Shown here: in pieces, positions 51,754 to 62,244 of the stretch
Layout: the number at the start of each line of letters is the position of its first letter
Numbering within the stretch: position 1 is the stretch's first letter
Source: Zygotorulaspora mrakii
Taxonomy: Eukaryota; Ascomycota; Saccharomycetes; Saccharomycetales; Saccharomycetaceae
Assembly: GCF_013402915.1 (NCBI RefSeq)
Contig: NC_050723.1
Coordinates: 868,001-932,000, forward strand
Direction of reading: 5' to 3'
Length of the DNA: 64,000 bases
The notes under the pieces: generated by a model
Told to the model about the DNA's origin: nothing
Databases searched by the model: none
The model's input: only the letters and a program-made list of their open reading frames with translations
Program-made: the position numbers and the translations under genes

Positions 51754-52581
51754 ATGCCAACTGAACGTGAGTATCACAGAAGTAGTGCTATAGATGACCT
51801 CGACGGTGTCGAGGATACCGAGGATATCGAAGATACGGAGAGCACAGATGTTGGTGAGAGAGATGAAGATGATGAGAACGAGAAGAGCGAAGATACAGAT
51901 GACACAGATGACACAGATGGCGATATTGACCACCGAACGAAAAGAAGAAGGATAGATAGCGGAGAGGTCCATGTTTACGGTCATCGTGATGATGGGGATT
52001 CAGACACGGACGCTTCAATACAACTTGTGGCAGAAAGGGAAGTTTCTGAGGAAGAAGAGGGGGAGGAGGATTTGGATCTACTGCAGGCTTTGGAGGAGTC
52101 TCAGCAAAGAAATCCTCATTACTATGTGGGGCAAGTTGAAAGAGAGACTAGTGCCGCAGAAGCGGGACATGAAATCACCGCAGATACGACTGCTGCAGCT
52201 CCAATGGCTGCTACAAGTGGAATCCAGGCCGTTTCGGAGACTACACCGTACCCAGAAACTATAGATTTGGAGGCAGAGGTCGCCGAGCAACAAGTAGTGG
52301 AGGTACCTGAAAGCGAAATTCTAACTGAGGCGCCCACAATCACTCCAACAGTTCACAAGTCAGTAAAGGATTATCGATGTCCTATTTGCTTTGAACCTCC
52401 CGATACAGCTGTCATGACACCGTGTGGTCACGTGTTCTGTCTTGGATGTCTGTTTCAGATGGTAAATAGTTCAAGAACTCACAGAAGGTCCGGTCATTGT
52501 GCTCTATGTAGAACTGAAGTGAAGCTGCGTGATGTTAGAATGATCGTATTGCGGAAGAATAGAGTGAAAAAGGAGCAGTAG
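51754..52581 (+). CDS. SLX8: SUMO-targeted ubiquitin ligase subunit Slx8
   Basis: RING-finger subunit of the Slx5-Slx8 SUMO-targeted ubiquitin ligase that protects genome stability. The first ATG is at 51754, giving 275 aa (274 in S. cerevisiae). The N-terminal 200 residues are acidic, with Asp/Glu/Thr repeats, and contain hydrophobic clusters that could act as SUMO-interacting motifs (for example ETIDLEAEV). The C3HC4 RING lies at about 208-255: CPICFEPPDTAVMTPCGHVFC, then CLFQM and CALCRTEV. A basic tail follows. Corresponds to YER116C. Confidence 0.93.
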   Translation: MPTEREYHRSSAIDDLDGVEDTEDIEDTESTDVGERDEDDENEKSEDTDDTDDTDGDIDHRTKRRRIDSGEVHVYGHRDDGDSDTDASIQLVAEREVSEEEEGEEDLDLLQALEESQQRNPHYYVGQVERETSAAEAGHEITADTTAAAPMAATSGIQAVSETTPYPETIDLEAEVAEQQVVEVPESEILTEAPTITPTVHKSVKDYRCPICFEPPDTAVMTPCGHVFCLGCLFQMVNSSRTHRRSGHCALCRTEVKLRDVRMIVLRKNRVKKEQ

Positions 52582-52833
52582 AAATTTTCTTCACTTTTAC
52601 GTAGAAAGCTTGGCCGCTTGTCAAATTTGGTAAGCGACGGGGAAACTTATTCTGTCATCACAAAAGTGACAGAAAAAATGCTAAACAGTGAACTATAAAC
52701 ATTGAAGAGTTTCGCATAAACACACTTTAATGCGCATAATATACATAGAGCTGCGGCGGTACGGATCCTTAGCAATCATATAAAATATCTTTTGGAAACA
52801 GATAGGAGCATTGATATAATATAACATCACAAA

Positions 52834-53430
52834 ATGATCATCAGCAGACATCCTAATATGCAATTGGCTAATTATCAACCCTCGAATGTTGCTTATGATC
52901 CTTTTTCTTTTGACCTTTTGAATCATCAAAATTATTGGAATCTTCTCATAAAAGAGGGTCAGTTGAATGACCATTGCATGCTCAACGTCTCTTTTGGTGA
53001 GTTCGAAACGGATGAGCCCTTGTGTGATAAAAGGAAAGATAGAAAGAAGAAAATGATAAAAATGAAGAAGGCTAAGAGGTATACGGATGTTCCAAGAAGG
53101 AAATGGACAGACTTTGCATGGAGGAAAAAAACTCATGTTCACAAATTTCATTTACGTCAAAAAAAGCATAAAAGGCCTAACTTGTTGCCCAAATTCCTCT
53201 TGTTGGGTCCTAAATTTGTCAGATATGGGCATTTCTGTGGAGTAAGAGACAGTAGGGCAAGTAAATGTCCGTTTAGAGGCGCCTCTCGGGAAAAGCTCGT
53301 TTTCGATTGCAAAAACTGCATATGTCAAACATTTTCGATATACTCCAGTCCGTTAGCAATGGCAGCGCATATTAAATCGTGTGGAGAAGATTTCGAAACG
53401 TCATTTGACGATTGCTGTTTACTGAAATAG
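52834..53430 (+). CDS. SPR6: Spr6-like protein
   Basis: A 198-aa protein identified mainly by position between SLX8 and the YBL086C homologue, where S. cerevisiae has SPR6 (YER115C, 191 aa, expressed in sporulation, function unknown). The middle is strongly basic (about residues 65-130, Lys/Arg/His-rich). The C-terminal third has spaced cysteines and a histidine (HFCGVRD, CPFRG, CKNCICQ, IKSCGED, DDCC), which could bind zinc. I cannot assign an activity. The ATG at 52834 is the first in frame. Confidence 0.7.
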   Translation: MIISRHPNMQLANYQPSNVAYDPFSFDLLNHQNYWNLLIKEGQLNDHCMLNVSFGEFETDEPLCDKRKDRKKKMIKMKKAKRYTDVPRRKWTDFAWRKKTHVHKFHLRQKKHKRPNLLPKFLLLGPKFVRYGHFCGVRDSRASKCPFRGASREKLVFDCKNCICQTFSIYSSPLAMAAHIKSCGEDFETSFDDCCLLK

Positions 53431-53490
53431 TATAAAACTAGTGCTTACGTTTATATTTCTTCTATTTTTAAACTACCAACCCCATATTTT

Positions 53491-54819
53491 TCACGCCATT
53501 ATATTGTTTACCGACCAACTTCTTGCATCTCTAACTTTATCTACAGGAATTTCTTCAGTGCTGTTATTCCTATCATCTGCTAAGACTTCATGTCCCATTC
53601 TTAACTTATCCCTTTGAGATTGCGAGAAATGACTCCAATTTTGCCTTTTCTCCAAGAACTCTTTCTTCCCAATCCTATCATAATTTGTGGTACCTATCGG
53701 AATGTTTTCTTGTGTCCTTTCCTGCGTTCGCAGATTTTCGTCAAGATCATTTGCGAAGAAATCGTTCTCGAGTTCGTTTAGTCTCAATGCTTGTAAATCT
53801 ATTAGACATATTCCCTGCTCATTTTTCGCCCAACCATTACCGCCCTGCAAGATATCCTCAACGCATTCTCGAGGGGTGTATTCACCCGGTCTTGGATCCC
53901 ACGGTAACTGAAATGTCTTCTGATATAAACTATCAACAAGCGGACCCATTGATGTGGAGATAGTGGTTGTTGGCATAGTCGGTGAGGTCACAGAACTGCC
54001 GAGGTTTGAAGATGGTTTCCCGTTACTTCCAGTCGGATGATTATTATCAGTACCGAAAATATGACGACTACCTTGTGGGGATCCTATAGAGCTTTGATAT
54101 GCAGACGAATGTGAGGATCCAAGATCTGATGAATCATCTAGAATATCGCCAAATCCATTTCTAAAAGGCCCTGGCAATTGACCTGAAGTGAAGCTTCTCA
54201 CAGCATTAAAGTCTCCATAATTTCCTCTCACTAATGACAGTTGCATTGTAACATTCAGAATTGAGTTTACTTTTGACTTTTTCAAGAGAAATCTATTTGT
54301 AACCGGTTGTTCATCTTCTCTAACGTACTCTGCTATGTTCAGGCTCACTACACCGAGCAATAACTTGCCGGTAGTTCTTTGCGCATAAACATTGTTACTC
54401 ACAGCTTCTACAACATGATTTTCAGCATGAGAATGGAGCCCACTCTTTCTTGGTTCTTTCCGCTGATGTTGTTCATTCATAAATTCAAAAATAACCTCCA
54501 GAACCATAAATTTTGAGACCAAATCTCTATTCCGATCGACAAGTAATTTAACCTGAAGGGGCCTCTCAAATTCATAATTCCATCTTGCTCTGTGATTCTC
54601 AACTTTAACTTTTGGAGTCAGGCCATGACTTTGATTCATGACAGATTTTGTCTCACCGTTGGTGTCTACTACAGGGCTAGAAGTGCCAGTTCCCTCCTTT
54701 AGATTCCATTTGATATAGCAGTAGCCTGACGATTGCGGGATATTAATGAGCTCGTTTACACGCAGCTTGAGTAGAAATTTTGGTTTTCTATTTTTACTCT
54801 TAGAGTTGAGTAGCTGCAT
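53491..54819 (-). CDS. NT-C2 (EEIG1/EHBP1) domain protein, YBL086C homologue
   Basis: A 442-aa protein (466 in the S. cerevisiae homologue YBL086C). Residues 1-215 form an N-terminal C2-like domain of the EEIG1/EHBP1 type: it begins KPKFLLKLRVNELINIPQ, then WNLKEG, RARWNYEFERPLQVKLLVDR and LGVVSLNIAEYVRE. The middle (215-310) is Ser/Gly/Thr-rich. A conserved C-terminal stretch is LPWDPRPGEYTPRECVEDI with NGWAKNEQGICLIDLQALRLNELENDFF. Such domains are thought to bind membranes; the cellular role of this protein is not established as far as I know. It is divergently transcribed from the unrecognised gene at 54,961. Confidence 0.85.
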   Translation of the reverse strand: MQLLNSKSKNRKPKFLLKLRVNELINIPQSSGYCYIKWNLKEGTGTSSPVVDTNGETKSVMNQSHGLTPKVKVENHRARWNYEFERPLQVKLLVDRNRDLVSKFMVLEVIFEFMNEQHQRKEPRKSGLHSHAENHVVEAVSNNVYAQRTTGKLLLGVVSLNIAEYVREDEQPVTNRFLLKKSKVNSILNVTMQLSLVRGNYGDFNAVRSFTSGQLPGPFRNGFGDILDDSSDLGSSHSSAYQSSIGSPQGSRHIFGTDNNHPTGSNGKPSSNLGSSVTSPTMPTTTISTSMGPLVDSLYQKTFQLPWDPRPGEYTPRECVEDILQGGNGWAKNEQGICLIDLQALRLNELENDFFANDLDENLRTQERTQENIPIGTTNYDRIGKKEFLEKRQNWSHFSQSQRDKLRMGHEVLADDRNNSTEEIPVDKVRDARSWSVNNIMA

Positions 54820-54960
54820 TGTATGTTGTTGGTCAGATCCTAACCAAAGTTGGCGCCCCAGTCTTCTCCGTTCTTATGCGATTAAATGTCCTAAGTCATT
54901 CTTTCTTTATATCGCTATTTCTTCGCTGTTTGTAGCAGTTCGGAGGAATTAGAAAAACAG

Positions 54961-56103
54961 ATGTTCAAAATGATTCACAAGGGCTTATCTGAAGAAAAGA
55001 GACAATATTGCCACAGTACAGACGATAGAGGTTGGTGGTCTGAAATCCGAGTGACTATGGATGCAGTGGAGGATAAAGAGGTATGGCGAGTAACATATCA
55101 TGATAGGAAAGTCTTTTTAAAGTCTGCGAAGTTACATCATAGTATTCATGATTCTATGTTGCAGGAGCAGAAAAAAAGAGAAGGAGGTGGGAAAAGGTGT
55201 ATGAATACGCTACACGCCATTGTGGAAAGTCTGCAATACGATCATGTTATGGTAACTAATGAACTAGCATTCCACAAGAGTCTGTGGGATACCAAAATAT
55301 ATGAGGATGATCCTTCTAGTTTTCCTGTATCACACGTGCCGATAAAATGCAATGTGATATCGACAGTGGTCGATCTACTCCGAAACTACTCCAGAGTAGA
55401 CCCATCTTTGGACTCTAAGGGGAAAGTTTGTATCAGTTTTAGATATCTGGAAAAATTATTAGATGCTACCAAATCCTCCACACACACTCAGATTAATCCA
55501 TCAATAGATGCCTCAATAGGTTCTAAGCACATGGATGTTAGTTCATCGATAGATTCCACCAAAACTCTCAAGCCAACGGAGATCAACGCATCGATATACC
55601 CAATGCCACCAGCGGCAACTACGCCTCCCTCTAAAAGGTGGAGTGCGCAATCTCTCTTTTCCTCTGTAAAGAGGTCTAATAGTCGTTCAAAACCGGTGCA
55701 GAATACCTCTACTTCCAAAACAACGTTCAATCCTACTTCGACGCGAATGTCAATATCAACATCAACATCAACAGCAGCATCGATAAGGAGTTCTGTTAGC
55801 AATTCAACCACGGACCTGCTATTAAAACGAGTACCCAACGACACTATTGTGAAACGACGTGAGGTATCAGAAGAAAACATGACTAAATTCCAGGAGTACA
55901 AACCATTGATCGTTGCGTTGTATCATCGACTGAGAGTTATTGACGCGGGCAAGACAGAAAATGAGTTCATTTTTCAATTCGTCAACGACATAATCTGCAA
56001 TTTTATCGTTGATGACTGTAAAACAATTCTTGTACACCATATTGAGCATCACATCGTCCAATGGCAAGATCAGAACGGGGATGCACATAGTATATCTTTC
56101 TGA
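54961..56103 (+). CDS. Unrecognised 380-aa protein
   Basis: I do not recognise this gene. It sits between the YBL086C homologue and BOI1/2, where neither S. cerevisiae track has a gene. The ATG at 54961 is the first in frame and 141 bp from the divergent YBL086C start. Residues 1-165 look structured, with aromatic and charged segments (RGWWSEIRVTMD, VWRVTYHDRKVFLK). Residues 165-300 are low-complexity Ser/Thr/Pro/Lys, with a repeated phrase of the form INxSID/INASIY and runs of Ser-Thr. The last 75 residues are again regular and helical, beginning KFQEYKPLIVALYHRL and ending in a His-rich ILVHHIEHHIVQW. No signal peptide or membrane segment. Length, codon use and ordered ends make a real gene likely. 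Confidence 0.75.
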   Translation: MFKMIHKGLSEEKRQYCHSTDDRGWWSEIRVTMDAVEDKEVWRVTYHDRKVFLKSAKLHHSIHDSMLQEQKKREGGGKRCMNTLHAIVESLQYDHVMVTNELAFHKSLWDTKIYEDDPSSFPVSHVPIKCNVISTVVDLLRNYSRVDPSLDSKGKVCISFRYLEKLLDATKSSTHTQINPSIDASIGSKHMDVSSSIDSTKTLKPTEINASIYPMPPAATTPPSKRWSAQSLFSSVKRSNSRSKPVQNTSTSKTTFNPTSTRMSISTSTSTAASIRSSVSNSTTDLLLKRVPNDTIVKRREVSEENMTKFQEYKPLIVALYHRLRVIDAGKTENEFIFQFVNDIICNFIVDDCKTILVHHIEHHIVQWQDQNGDAHSISF

Positions 56104-56938
56104 CTCGATATTCAACTAATATATTGCTTCAAGCACAAGCAGTTAATATATTTTCCAATTCCAGCTTCAGTATGGCCTGCAAGGAGAGCTGAAAATCTGG
56201 GTTTCAGATTTTCGCAAATACTAAAGCACTCTAGGCATTCACAGGAAGTTTCTCAAATGGTACCTATAAGTTATATGGATTTCCTCAACACCTAAAGAAT
56301 CATAGCGGCAGCTATGCAACCTGTTCTTAGTTTGATGGACCCGTTCACTCTGCTCAGAGCCATGTGAATGACCTTCGGTGCAAGATCTGAATTGTTACAG
56401 TGGTCTATAGGTCAACCTTAAGTGCATGATCAAAGCTGATAAAAGATAGTTCTTTTGTATGAAGCTACTGAACAAGTATCGCAGGTGCAGCAGCTATCCA
56501 TTGGATAGCATGATATCGCGCCCCTTACTCCCGTGTAGCCCAGCATATTGTAATTTCTATACCTGTAATTAATGTTATATACTTGGCCCTGATAAATTCA
56601 ATGCATAGACAGTGCACTTCGGCCACATTGGAATCGTATCTCTGGGAATTCAGTCCTGACATAGCTTTGCAACTTCATCTTATCACGTTTTCTGGCTGGC
56701 TACTGACGCGAGTATGCCGTGAATGTAAGAAGAAACAAAAAATGACAAAATGACAAATGTATTAAAAATACAAAATGATGATTGATGCTCAACTTGTAAC
56801 AGCACTCGGTCAGAGCTTAAATTTCGCTGGTTAGTTTTGTCTTAGTATCCCTTCTCACTGGTTCAACAGTCAAGTGGAGAAACCAATAGATATTCGTACG
56901 GAATCTGGAAGTAGCACCGACAGTTAGTTTACAGACAA
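56104..56938. other. Intergenic before BOI1/2
   Basis: A 835 bp spacer holding the BOI promoter. It contains a short inverted repeat at 56493-56509 (arms GCTATCC/GGATAGC, loop ATT). No tRNA, snoRNA signature or open frame of interest seen. Confidence 0.5.
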
Positions 56939-59900
56939 ATGAGCACGAGAAAATTTCCTGTTCTCTCTCAGCTGGATACAAAGAGTACCAGTATTTCGAA
57001 TGACACAATTCCGAATAGGACATTTAGCAGCTCTCAGTGTGGTAGTAGTATGAACGCAGTATATATAGCCATTAACGAGTATTCAAAGAGAATGGAAGAT
57101 GAGTTGGACATGAAACCCGGCGATAAAATACAAGTCATAACCGATGATGAGGAATATCATGATGGTTGGTATTATGGGCGTAATTTACGGACTAAAGAAG
57201 AGGGGCTCTATCCTGTTGTCTTTACACAAGAAATTAGCCCTGATACGAGGCCATCCGTAATGAGAGCTAAATCTTCCAAAAGGGTTGCTAGTTCAGGTAA
57301 TGGAAGCAATTCCAACTTATCTAGCTTTTCGCAAACAGGATCTACAAGTGAACTACCGACCCCGACTCCTTTAGAGACGGCTTCTCAAATACCTTTGAGT
57401 TTAAGAAAGAGTTTTATCGATCGGAAAGCTTCATTAAAGACAACGATGAGTGACATCGATAGAGCTTTAGAGGAACTAAGAACGGATTCTATTGGATCCA
57501 GAGAAAATATGACCCAAAACCTGACTCATGAGACCATACTTTCGTCTACGAGAGATCTAGATATTTCTGACCCGGCAACAGCTAGTTCAACAAAATCTAA
57601 TGATACCACTTCTCTTGGACTGAATGTGGCAGCAAATTCCATAAACGGTATCTCAAAAGATAAACTAGAACCATCGAAAGTGAATGCCTGGACTCCAGAA
57701 GAAGTTACGGCTTTTTTCATCATGTCAGGGTTCGATATACAATCCGCATCAAGATTCCAGCAGCATAAAGTTTCCGGGTCTATTTTACTACAACTAGAGT
57801 TGGCACATTTAAAAGAATTAGATATTGACTCATTTGGCACTAGATTTGAAATTCATAAAGAAATTGAACTATTAAAGGAGGCAAGTGATTCGGTGAATAT
57901 GGACGAAACAAGTAAGGTTGATAATTCCACACAACTTATGCCACCAGCATTTTTGAATCAAAATCCAAGTTATAGAGGTCACCTTAGGAAAGTTTCACAG
58001 TCACTGGATGATTTACCTCAAAAAAGTCCCTCGAATCCTTTGTTAGAAAGGCCTTCTAATGTCAAAGTAGCACAACAAAGGCCGTTCTCCATTATTGACA
58101 AATTTTCCGAACACAATGGCATGAATAGCAATAATGGCACTAATAGTTATAGTAACAATCAAATGCAAAATAATCATAATAATTTAAATTACAATAATTA
58201 TGCGACGCCTGAGTTGGGTACCCCGAAAGCAATTATCACCCCTCAAGAACTTAAAGAGAATGTTGATCCTAGTCTATTCACTTCACCAAGGAGAGCTCCA
58301 AAGCCACCATCATATCCTAGTCCTATGCAACCTCCAAAGTCACCATCTTTCAGTAAAGATCAAAACACCTGGTCTGGAAGGACTTATTCACCTCCAACCA
58401 TATACGAAAAGGCGATGTCAACATCAAGTGAGGTTCCAGATCCTTTTAAATTTCCACCCCCTCAGAGTCCCCATCTTCAGGATTATAAAGTCGAAACTGG
58501 AACTCCTCTAGCGGAAAACTCAGGAATGCTTTTCCCCTCCCTAAATTCAGATAGCGGGAATAGATCTTCTGTTATATACTCCGGTCATAGAAAGAATCGG
58601 TCTGGTGGATCTTTCGTCGACTTATTCAATAGGGTTTCACAGCTTTCCCCCGGTACCCAGTTACAGGCAGATGAATTGAGTGGCATGAACAATAACGTTG
58701 ATTTCAATGCAAGACCGTCATCCAGCATTTATGTGGGTCATTCAAGGACAGCATCCGTAGCTCGTGTTAGGCATCCTTCTCAAAACTCAGAATTAAAGAA
58801 ACATAGAAGAACTTCTTCAATGTTGTCATTCTTTTCGGCAAAAAACGAGGATAGGCCGTCGTCCCCAATCAAAGGTTCTCAGAACTTTGGACATGCTGGC
58901 TCTCACAGCAGAAAAAACTCATATACCGTAAGTCCAATTAAACAACAGCAAAATCAGGATATTATAGCACCATTTTCTCCCTCAGCCAAGCCACCAAAAA
59001 TTTCACCGGATAGCAGTGTTCCTAGCAGAGTAGGATCCTCCTCGCCGATGAAACAAAGGACTTCTAAAAAGGAGGAGACGAAAAGGAGATCTGTTAGTGC
59101 CAAAGAAACTAGTAAGGACTCTCTGGATGACTCCAATAGTACTCCTGCCGAAGATGATAAGAAGAAAAGGTCTGTGAGCGAAGCTATCAAGGGTAAAGGT
59201 ACTCGAGTGAAGACCACTCGAAAACAGCAGACTTCAGCCTTCATGGAAGGTATACGAAATGTCAGCGTCAAAGATGCAATGATAAACGCAGACTGTTCGG
59301 GTTGGATGAGTAAAAAAGGAAGTGGTGCTATGGGAGTATGGAAAACAAGATTTTTTACTTTACACGGAACAAGGCTATCATATTTTGCAAGTACAACAGA
59401 TAGCAGAGAACGTGGCTTAATTGATATAACAGCGCATTGTGTAATACCCGCAAAAGAAGATGACAAACTTGTCTCCTTGTATGCCGCAAGCACCGGGAAA
59501 GGGCGCTATTGTTTCAAGCTTTTACCTCCCGCTCCAGGCTCGAAAAAGGGTTTGACGTTTACCCAACCTCGAGTTCACTACTTCGCTGTAGATTCAAAAG
59601 ATGATATGAGGGCATGGATGGCAGCGTTGATCAAAACGACCATAGACATTGATACATCTGTTCCAATAATCAGCTCCTGTGCAACACCAACGGTCTCCTT
59701 AAGCCGGGCTCAAGAGATGTTATCCGAGGCTCGTGAGGCGACAAGACTGAGAGAACAGCAAAGGTATTTAAATGAGGAAGATGAAGATCAAATGCTATGG
59801 GAAAGTCAACAAAGACAAACTAGCGCTGGTGATGACGATATGCTCGGTTCGGCGATCAATATCTCGTCGAACGGAAATACCACTGTTAACTCCACTGGTT

Positions 59901-60034
59901 TCGCGAGCCCATACTTGTTGGCTTCTGGAGCGCTATCCCCTTCCATTGCAATGAATGGTGAAAAATTTCAAGATAGAGTGAAAAATAATGACTATGTTGG
60001 TATCAAAATGGCGAGTCCAGGTCAGCCGCTTTAA
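56939..60034 (+). CDS. BOI1: Polarity scaffold Boi1/Boi2
   Basis: Scaffold of polarised growth that binds Bem1, Cdc42 and the exocyst at the bud cortex. It is 1031 aa (980 and 1040 in the S. cerevisiae pair Boi1 and Boi2, for which this is the single ancestral copy). An SH3 domain is at about 38-97 (VYIAINEYSKRMEDELDMKPG, DGWYYGRN). A SAM domain is at about 245-308 (VNAWTPEEVTAFFIMSGFD). Proline-rich SH3-binding stretches lie near 440-470 (PRRAPKPPSYPSP). A PH domain is at about 784-900 (CSGWMSKKGSGAMGVWKTRFF), for phosphoinositides. Asn- and Ser-rich low-complexity sequence links them. The ATG at 56939 is used; one further in, at Met-38, would start directly at the SH3. Confidence 0.95.
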   Translation: MSTRKFPVLSQLDTKSTSISNDTIPNRTFSSSQCGSSMNAVYIAINEYSKRMEDELDMKPGDKIQVITDDEEYHDGWYYGRNLRTKEEGLYPVVFTQEISPDTRPSVMRAKSSKRVASSGNGSNSNLSSFSQTGSTSELPTPTPLETASQIPLSLRKSFIDRKASLKTTMSDIDRALEELRTDSIGSRENMTQNLTHETILSSTRDLDISDPATASSTKSNDTTSLGLNVAANSINGISKDKLEPSKVNAWTPEEVTAFFIMSGFDIQSASRFQQHKVSGSILLQLELAHLKELDIDSFGTRFEIHKEIELLKEASDSVNMDETSKVDNSTQLMPPAFLNQNPSYRGHLRKVSQSLDDLPQKSPSNPLLERPSNVKVAQQRPFSIIDKFSEHNGMNSNNGTNSYSNNQMQNNHNNLNYNNYATPELGTPKAIITPQELKENVDPSLFTSPRRAPKPPSYPSPMQPPKSPSFSKDQNTWSGRTYSPPTIYEKAMSTSSEVPDPFKFPPPQSPHLQDYKVETGTPLAENSGMLFPSLNSDSGNRSSVIYSGHRKNRSGGSFVDLFNRVSQLSPGTQLQADELSGMNNNVDFNARPSSSIYVGHSRTASVARVRHPSQNSELKKHRRTSSMLSFFSAKNEDRPSSPIKGSQNFGHAGSHSRKNSYTVSPIKQQQNQDIIAPFSPSAKPPKISPDSSVPSRVGSSSPMKQRTSKKEETKRRSVSAKETSKDSLDDSNSTPAEDDKKKRSVSEAIKGKGTRVKTTRKQQTSAFMEGIRNVSVKDAMINADCSGWMSKKGSGAMGVWKTRFFTLHGTRLSYFASTTDSRERGLIDITAHCVIPAKEDDKLVSLYAASTGKGRYCFKLLPPAPGSKKGLTFTQPRVHYFAVDSKDDMRAWMAALIKTTIDIDTSVPIISSCATPTVSLSRAQEMLSEAREATRLREQQRYLNEEDEDQMLWESQQRQTSAGDDDMLGSAINISSNGNTTVNSTGFASPYLLASGALSPSIAMNGEKFQDRVKNNDYVGIKMASPGQPL

Positions 60035-60099
60035 ATCGTTTTTGGTTGTCTAGTTGATGTTTTTTTGCTATAGATATATATTAATTGTATTACTAATAA

Positions 60100-61429
60100 C
60101 TATTCCTCTGAGTGGCACTTTGTAAGGGCATCCACTATGAGAGTATTGCCCTTCGGATCTAAAGTCATTGCTATGGTAAACTGTCTGTAAGCATCCTTTT
60201 TCCTTCCCATTATTTGATATAATTGGCCCAATAAAAAATGAACAGTTGCTTCATCCGGCGCCAGCTTTTCTAACTCTTCAAAATTCTCCAGTGCAACACT
60301 GTAGCGGGCCATGGAGTAAAGCAAATGCGCCTTCTTGAATTTCGCCAATGATGAACTTGGTTGTAATTCGCATGCTAATTCATAGTACTGTAATGCTTTT
60401 TCTTGATATGATAATTTCTCCAATGCAACCCCGCAGCAGCATATTAAAATTACGTTCACTGGATTTATATTTCGCGCCTTTTCAAAAAACAGGAGAGCCT
60501 CCTGGTATTGGCCCAGCTTCATACAACACATTCCCAGGCCATAGTAAGCATTGTAATGCTGAGGATCACAGGCAATAGCCTTTCGATAACAGTTTTTAGC
60601 TGTGTCTATAGAATCATTTGATGAATGTTCATGGCCTTGCAATGTATACGCATAAGCAAACGTTACGTCCTTTTCAGTAGCTTTCTCAAAATATTTTATA
60701 GCTTCCTCATGGTCCCTTTGTAATGAAAACAGGTTTCCTAGGCAGCACCATGTTTGTGGCTTGTTTGATTGAAGTTCTACAAGCTCATTTGATAGATGTG
60801 AAAGATTAACCTTATCATGTAAATGCCATAGTAAAGTTGAAAATATTTCCATGTCTTCTACTCTCGTTGGTTGAAGCTGTCGCAGTTTGTTAAAATGCAC
60901 CAAAGACATTCCATAATTGACAATTTCGAAATGCAATTTGCCTAACTGAGCCTGGCACCACGGCATTCTCTCCTTGATATTAGATGGAAGTATGGATTCC
61001 AATAGTCTAATTGCTCTGTAAGAATCAAATTGAGAAGATGCTTTCAGTATCCTGGCAAAACTGAACATGAGCTCTTGAAGAGATGCAGGCGACTCGGAGG
61101 AAGATAATAACAGATTCACGTTGTTTTTGATCTTACTAGATTCAGACTTCAAGCTTAAAAATCTCTCAGTTTTTTTGTTAATACCACTTCCCTGAATTGA
61201 ATTATTTCTTGGGGTCTTAAAATTAGTAGTGTTGAGCAATTTTGAGGGTGGTGTAACTAATAATTTGTTTCTGCTCGATTTGCCCAGAGTGCTTGGATTT
61301 GCTGATACAGACTGCATTGACGATGAGGGGGAAAGCCCATTAGTAGATACTATAACATTGGCTTTACTTAGCAATGATCCAGTTGGCTGCCCTTTGATCG
61401 AAGTCTGTGGCACTCCAAGAGAAAACTGA

Positions 61430-61464
<35 letters not shown>

Positions 61465-62244
61465 TTGTTGTTGAGATGTTGACGAAGACGACGTCGAATT
61501 ACTCCCAAATAGCTTATACGGCGGTGCCGTCGATTGCGGCTTAGATTGAGGTTTAGAAATATTAAACCTCGACTTAAACCTGCTGGCACTTGCTCCCACA
61601 TTCTGAGGTTCATTATTCATAACCGAGTAGAGCTTCCTCAAATCTATCTTAACTTTCATTCGGCATAAAGCCGTGAAAGACTCCCATAAATAGGGATCCG
61701 AATTCAATGCTTCTGAATGGTGTAGCGCGCTCTCTTGCATTTTATCCTGTTTATTGAATAACTTCCCAAGCAAGCAGTTAATCGTCGCAGTATTTGGAAT
61801 AGATATCAAACTGCTGTTCGAATTCGTAGTCGTAGTCACTGAAGGCTTTCGATTGATGATACTCGATAGGCTCGCTATTGCGTCATTCAAGTTGGTGGAG
61901 AGTTTTAAACAGCAGCGAGCAAAAACAAAGGAGACGCCTGTATGATTGGAACTCTTGAATTCTTTCACAACATCGAAAGCTGTATGGTAATCTTCATTCA
62001 TATACAACGATAGCGCGTAAAGATAAATCGAATCCAAACGGTACATGTGGCACTTATCTAAAGGATAACATTCAGCATACAGTAATTCGGACAAGAATAC
62101 AGCTGTTTCATAGTTCAACTGTGATATAGCTCTCTGAATGCACTCCTGCAATTTGCCGATCATTCCCAAACAGCCGCCTTCCATGGCTGTAAATTCGTCA
62201 GCACCAACGCCCGCGTGTGTGCTACCATCCATGCCAAATAACAT
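60100..62244 (-). CDS. CDC27: Anaphase-promoting complex subunit Cdc27 (Apc3)
   Basis: TPR subunit of the APC/C ubiquitin ligase that binds the Ile-Arg tails of Cdc20, Cdh1 and Apc10. The frame extends to a TTG at 62271; ATGs in frame are at 62244 and 62232. The first is used here, giving 714 aa (758 in S. cerevisiae), and the second is equally plausible. N-terminal TPR-like helices (to about 215) form the dimer region (LQECIQRAISQLNYETAVFL). A low-complexity linker with a 14-glutamine run follows (61432-61473). The C-terminal array of TPRs contains QGHEHSSNDSIDTAKNCYRKA and DPQHYNAYYGLGMCCMKLGQ, nearly identical to the yeast protein. Convergent with BOI with 65 bp between stops. Confidence 0.97.
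61432..61473 (-). repeat. Polyglutamine run in CDC27
   Basis: Fourteen consecutive Gln codons, mixed CAA and CAG, in the linker between the two TPR regions. The S. cerevisiae protein has Asn/Gln-rich repeats in the same linker. Mixed codons reduce slippage, but length is likely to vary between strains. Confidence 0.9.
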
